A stretch of DNA of 8,471 nt, from NCBI GenBank assembly GCA_011522905.1, contig WTIB01000262.1, positions 1 to 8,471 of the forward strand, written 5' to 3'. A model generated the notes under the pieces. The model saw nothing but the letters and a program-made list of their open reading frames with translations. It was not told the DNA's origin and did not search any database. Origin of the DNA: Crocinitomicaceae bacterium (lineage in GTDB: Bacteria > Bacteroidota > Bacteroidia > Flavobacteriales_D > Crocinitomicaceae). Each line of letters starts with the position of its first letter. Position 1 is the first letter of the stretch. The position numbers and the translations under genes were made by a program. Positions 6,965 through 8,471 of the stretch are shown in pieces.

Positions 6965-7965
6965 ATTTCGCCTTTAATCAGGTGTACAAAATTAACAATT
7001 CCAACCGCATTCATCGATTTGTCAATTACTGGCAAATACATGATTGGAAAAGAACAAGATTTAATTTGCTGAAGTAGTTCAATCACCGTTGCCTCATCAG
7101 ATATGCTGATTGGGTTTGTATTGATGAGATCTCCTGTCTCAATCAGGGAAGGCTTATCTATTTTCTTGAGGAGTGCTTTTCTAATATCAGCACTCGAAAC
7201 AAGACCATATAACTTTTGGTCTTTATTACATATTAAGGCAAATCCCATTTCACCATTTTCCACAGTTTCCAATATTGACTTGGTCGTTGCATTCTCAATG
7301 AAAACATGAGGAGCTTCTTCTAATGGAGTCATAAAGTCTCTGACACAATAAGTAGATTCGATTTCTCTTTGGGTTAGATTCATTAAGGAATTTCCAATAC
7401 TGGCACCGCTAAATAAGTAGGAGCCAGAAACAGATAAACTCACACCCATATTTCTCAAGATGAAGGACACCTCGTCATTAACTCCACCGTCTACGTGAAT
7501 TGATTTTCTCGGATATCTTGATCTAAATTTTCTAATTTTCGAGAAGTTATATTGATCAAAAGAACCACCACTCTGTCCTGGAGTTGTTGCCATGATTAAA
7601 ATGAAATCCATGTATTCAAAATCATGGAAAACCTCAATATCAGTTGGAGTCGTAATGGCTAAGCCTTTTTTTCCTTTAATGTCTTTTGGAAGTTTTAAGG
7701 GCTTCGTTAAATTCTCATATTGGAACGTAACATATTCGACAGGATTTTCGAGCAATAGGTCGTAGTATTTGTCAGGCTCATCAGTGATGATGTGTAGGTC
7801 AATTGGAGTATTGCACCAACTTCTTATTTTTTTTATATCACTAAATACATCCAAATTATCGTTGCAGTCAATATGCAATACCTCGATTTGGTGTCCAACA
7901 AGGTCATTTATAACCTCTCGAAGTACTCTTTTTTTGTCACTATATATTGAAGCAGATATTTTCAT
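6961..7965 (-). CDS. Ribulose-phosphate-3-epimerase-like barrel fused to a CBS domain pair
   Basis: A 334-residue two-part protein. Residues 1 to about 205 resemble ribulose-5-phosphate 3-epimerase: ISASIYS at 3-9 (usual APSILS), LHID with H31 and D33, DLHI with H58, TTPGQSGGSF at 127-136 (usual NPGFGGQSF), VDGGV with D159, and the phosphate-binding SGSYLFSG at 180-187. All four expected metal/acid-base positions (H31, D33, H58, D159) are kept. However, the usual MDG after HxD is NDN, and the following PNxTFG loop is missing, so this is not an ordinary housekeeping epimerase. Residues about 207-267 and 275-331 are two CBS repeats, each with the typical end (GLVSSADIRKAL and AVGIVNFVHLI), likely sensing an adenosine nucleotide or similar ligand. 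KdsD/KpsF has the same C-terminal CBS pair after a SIS domain. It begins two bases after the lipoprotein stop and overlaps the synthase start by 4 bases. Substrate is not known. Confidence 0.85.
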   Translation of the reverse strand: MKISASIYSDKKRVLREVINDLVGHQIEVLHIDCNDNLDVFSDIKKIRSWCNTPIDLHIITDEPDKYYDLLLENPVEYVTFQYENLTKPLKLPKDIKGKKGLAITTPTDIEVFHDFEYMDFILIMATTPGQSGGSFDQYNFSKIRKFRSRYPRKSIHVDGGVNDEVSFILRNMGVSLSVSGSYLFSGASIGNSLMNLTQREIESTYCVRDFMTPLEEAPHVFIENATTKSILETVENGEMGFALICNKDQKLYGLVSSADIRKALLKKIDKPSLIETGDLINTNPISISDEATVIELLQQIKSCSFPIMYLPVIDKSMNAVGIVNFVHLIKGEI

Positions 7966-7967
7966 AT

Positions 7968-8378
7968 TCAGGGATTAATTTTATTTGGAATGGTCAGAAT
8001 GTTGAAATATTTATCGCAGACAGCAATTTGACATGGTATATTGATAAAAATCTCTTCATTAAGCTGAGATTGAATTTCATTAAAAAGCTTAATATCCTCA
8101 AATGGCATTTGTTGTGATTGGAAGTTTTCTGTTACAATAACTTTTAGAATGAAAGATTTATTGTCTTTTTCGCGAGTTAATTTTAAGCTTTGTTTTCTTT
8201 TACCATCAAAATTATTCCTTATCCAAAAATCGAGTAATCTCTCTGCGTAGACCTGATCTTCTTTGATGTCATAATACACTGTTGTGTTGTTCTTTTCGAC
8301 AGCCATTTTTCCATCATTCAAACATGATTGGAACATTAAAAAAGAAAGGATTAAGAAAAAAAATGCTTGATTTTTCAT
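7968..8378 (-). CDS. Small predicted lipoprotein of unknown function
   Basis: I do not recognise this 136-residue protein. The first 18 residues form a lipoprotein signal peptide: MKNQ, a hydrophobic stretch (FFFLILSFLMF), then QSC with C19 as the likely lipidated cysteine; the minus-3 residue is Phe, which is tolerated but not ideal. The mature protein would be about 118 residues, hydrophilic and mixed alpha/beta in look, with only two more cysteines near the end (CQIAVC around 117-122). No second membrane segment is seen. After the cysteine there is no strong acidic surface-export signal (CLNDGK), so a periplasmic-facing location is the simplest guess. It heads the visible gene block, two bases before the epimerase-CBS gene, so it is probably co-transcribed with the sugar-phosphate enzymes, although a lipoprotein has no obvious role beside cytosolic enzymes. 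ATG at 8378 is the only good start. Confidence 0.75.
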   Translation of the reverse strand: MKNQAFFFLILSFLMFQSCLNDGKMAVEKNNTTVYYDIKEDQVYAERLLDFWIRNNFDGKRKQSLKLTREKDNKSFILKVIVTENFQSQQMPFEDIKLFNEIQSQLNEEIFINIPCQIAVCDKYFNILTIPNKINP

Positions 8379-8442
8379 TTTATCGAAATTTCATTACCTA
8401 CTTCACAAAAAAAAAGGGAAAGCTGCTTTTATTACACTGTTT

Positions 8443-8450
8443 CAAACTTA
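8443..8450 (-). promoter_or_regulatory. Candidate Bacteroidota-type promoter -7 element for the seven-gene block
   Basis: The minus strand reads TAAGTTTG, an exact TAnnTTTG match, 64 bases before the lipoprotein ATG, which would give a leader of roughly 55-60 bases. The -33 element would fall at about 8467-8473, at or beyond the window edge, so it cannot be judged. The leader contains a run of nine T (8415..8407). Confidence 0.4.
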
Positions 8451-8471
8451 TACCTTTTCTACGTTCCCGTC

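Larger units (their letters stand above)
1883..8378 (-). other. Predicted seven-gene transcription unit (lipoprotein to dapD)
   Basis: Seven same-strand genes follow each other with junctions of +2, -4, +1, +9, +35 and +15 bases. None of the gaps has room for a full promoter with a TAnnTTTG match. A promoter candidate precedes the first gene and a weak hairpin with T-run follows the last. One transcript is the simplest reading, but internal promoters inside coding sequence cannot be excluded, especially before the LYS1-like or transporter genes. Confidence 0.5.

Noticed and set aside
6987..6994. TAATTTTG on the minus strand, a TAnnTTTG match just before the DAHP-synthase start
   Set aside because: It lies inside the RPE-CBS coding sequence, has no TTTG at the right distance, and the motif is short enough to occur by chance in AT-rich DNA.
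8380..8394. Four-codon open frame (MKFR) just upstream of the lipoprotein gene
   Set aside because: Too short to distinguish from chance, and no attenuation structure is visible around it.
8407..8415. Run of nine T on the minus strand as a terminator of an upstream gene
   Set aside because: No convincing stem precedes it; the only pairing (GGGAA with TTCCC) has a loop of over 40 bases.

Overview
The window looks like chromosomal DNA from a member of the Bacteroidota, probably near Flavobacteriales or Cytophagales. The evidence is low GC (mid-30s percent by eye), starts without clear Shine-Dalgarno sequences, two copies of the Bacteroidota -7 promoter motif TAnnTTTG in front of gene blocks, and the protein families present (UMF1 transporter, LYS1-like dehydrogenase, separate type I-beta DAHP synthase). 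All nine genes lie on the minus strand, so transcription runs from high to low coordinates, and almost every base is coding. I see no mobile element, CRISPR array, tRNA, rRNA or large repeat.

In transcription order, the first block (8378 down to 1883) holds seven tightly packed genes that could form one operon. It starts with a small lipoprotein of unknown function. Next come three genes separated by 2 bases, a 4-base overlap and 1 base: a ribulose-phosphate-3-epimerase-like barrel fused to a CBS pair, a DAHP-synthase-family enzyme, and a KdsC-like HAD phosphatase. Then come a LYS1-like saccharopine dehydrogenase homologue, a UMF1-family (Atg22-like) MFS transporter, and dapD of the diaminopimelate/lysine pathway. 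A weak hairpin plus T-run follows dapD.

The second block (1765 down to the left edge) has its own likely promoter. It holds trhO (tRNA U34 hydroxylase) and lgt (prolipoprotein diacylglyceryl transferase), coupled by a GTGA start/stop overlap. lgt is cut by the left edge of the window.

The most interesting part is the trio at 5290..7965. Its layout parallels the Kdo pathway: KdsD (SIS domain plus CBS pair), then KdsA (PEP-dependent aldol synthase), then KdsC (phosphatase). Here the first enzyme carries an RPE-type barrel in place of the SIS domain, the second is a DAHP-synthase-type enzyme with changed residues in two conserved active-site loops, and the third has a changed motif II loop and an extra N-terminal domain that looks HTH-like. 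My inference is a pathway that makes a 3-deoxy-ulosonate other than Kdo, or a dedicated and regulated supply of DAHP. Either reading needs biochemical proof. The second point of interest is a saccharopine-type enzyme and an amino-acid-exporter-like MFS protein beside dapD, which suggests a lysine-related grouping.
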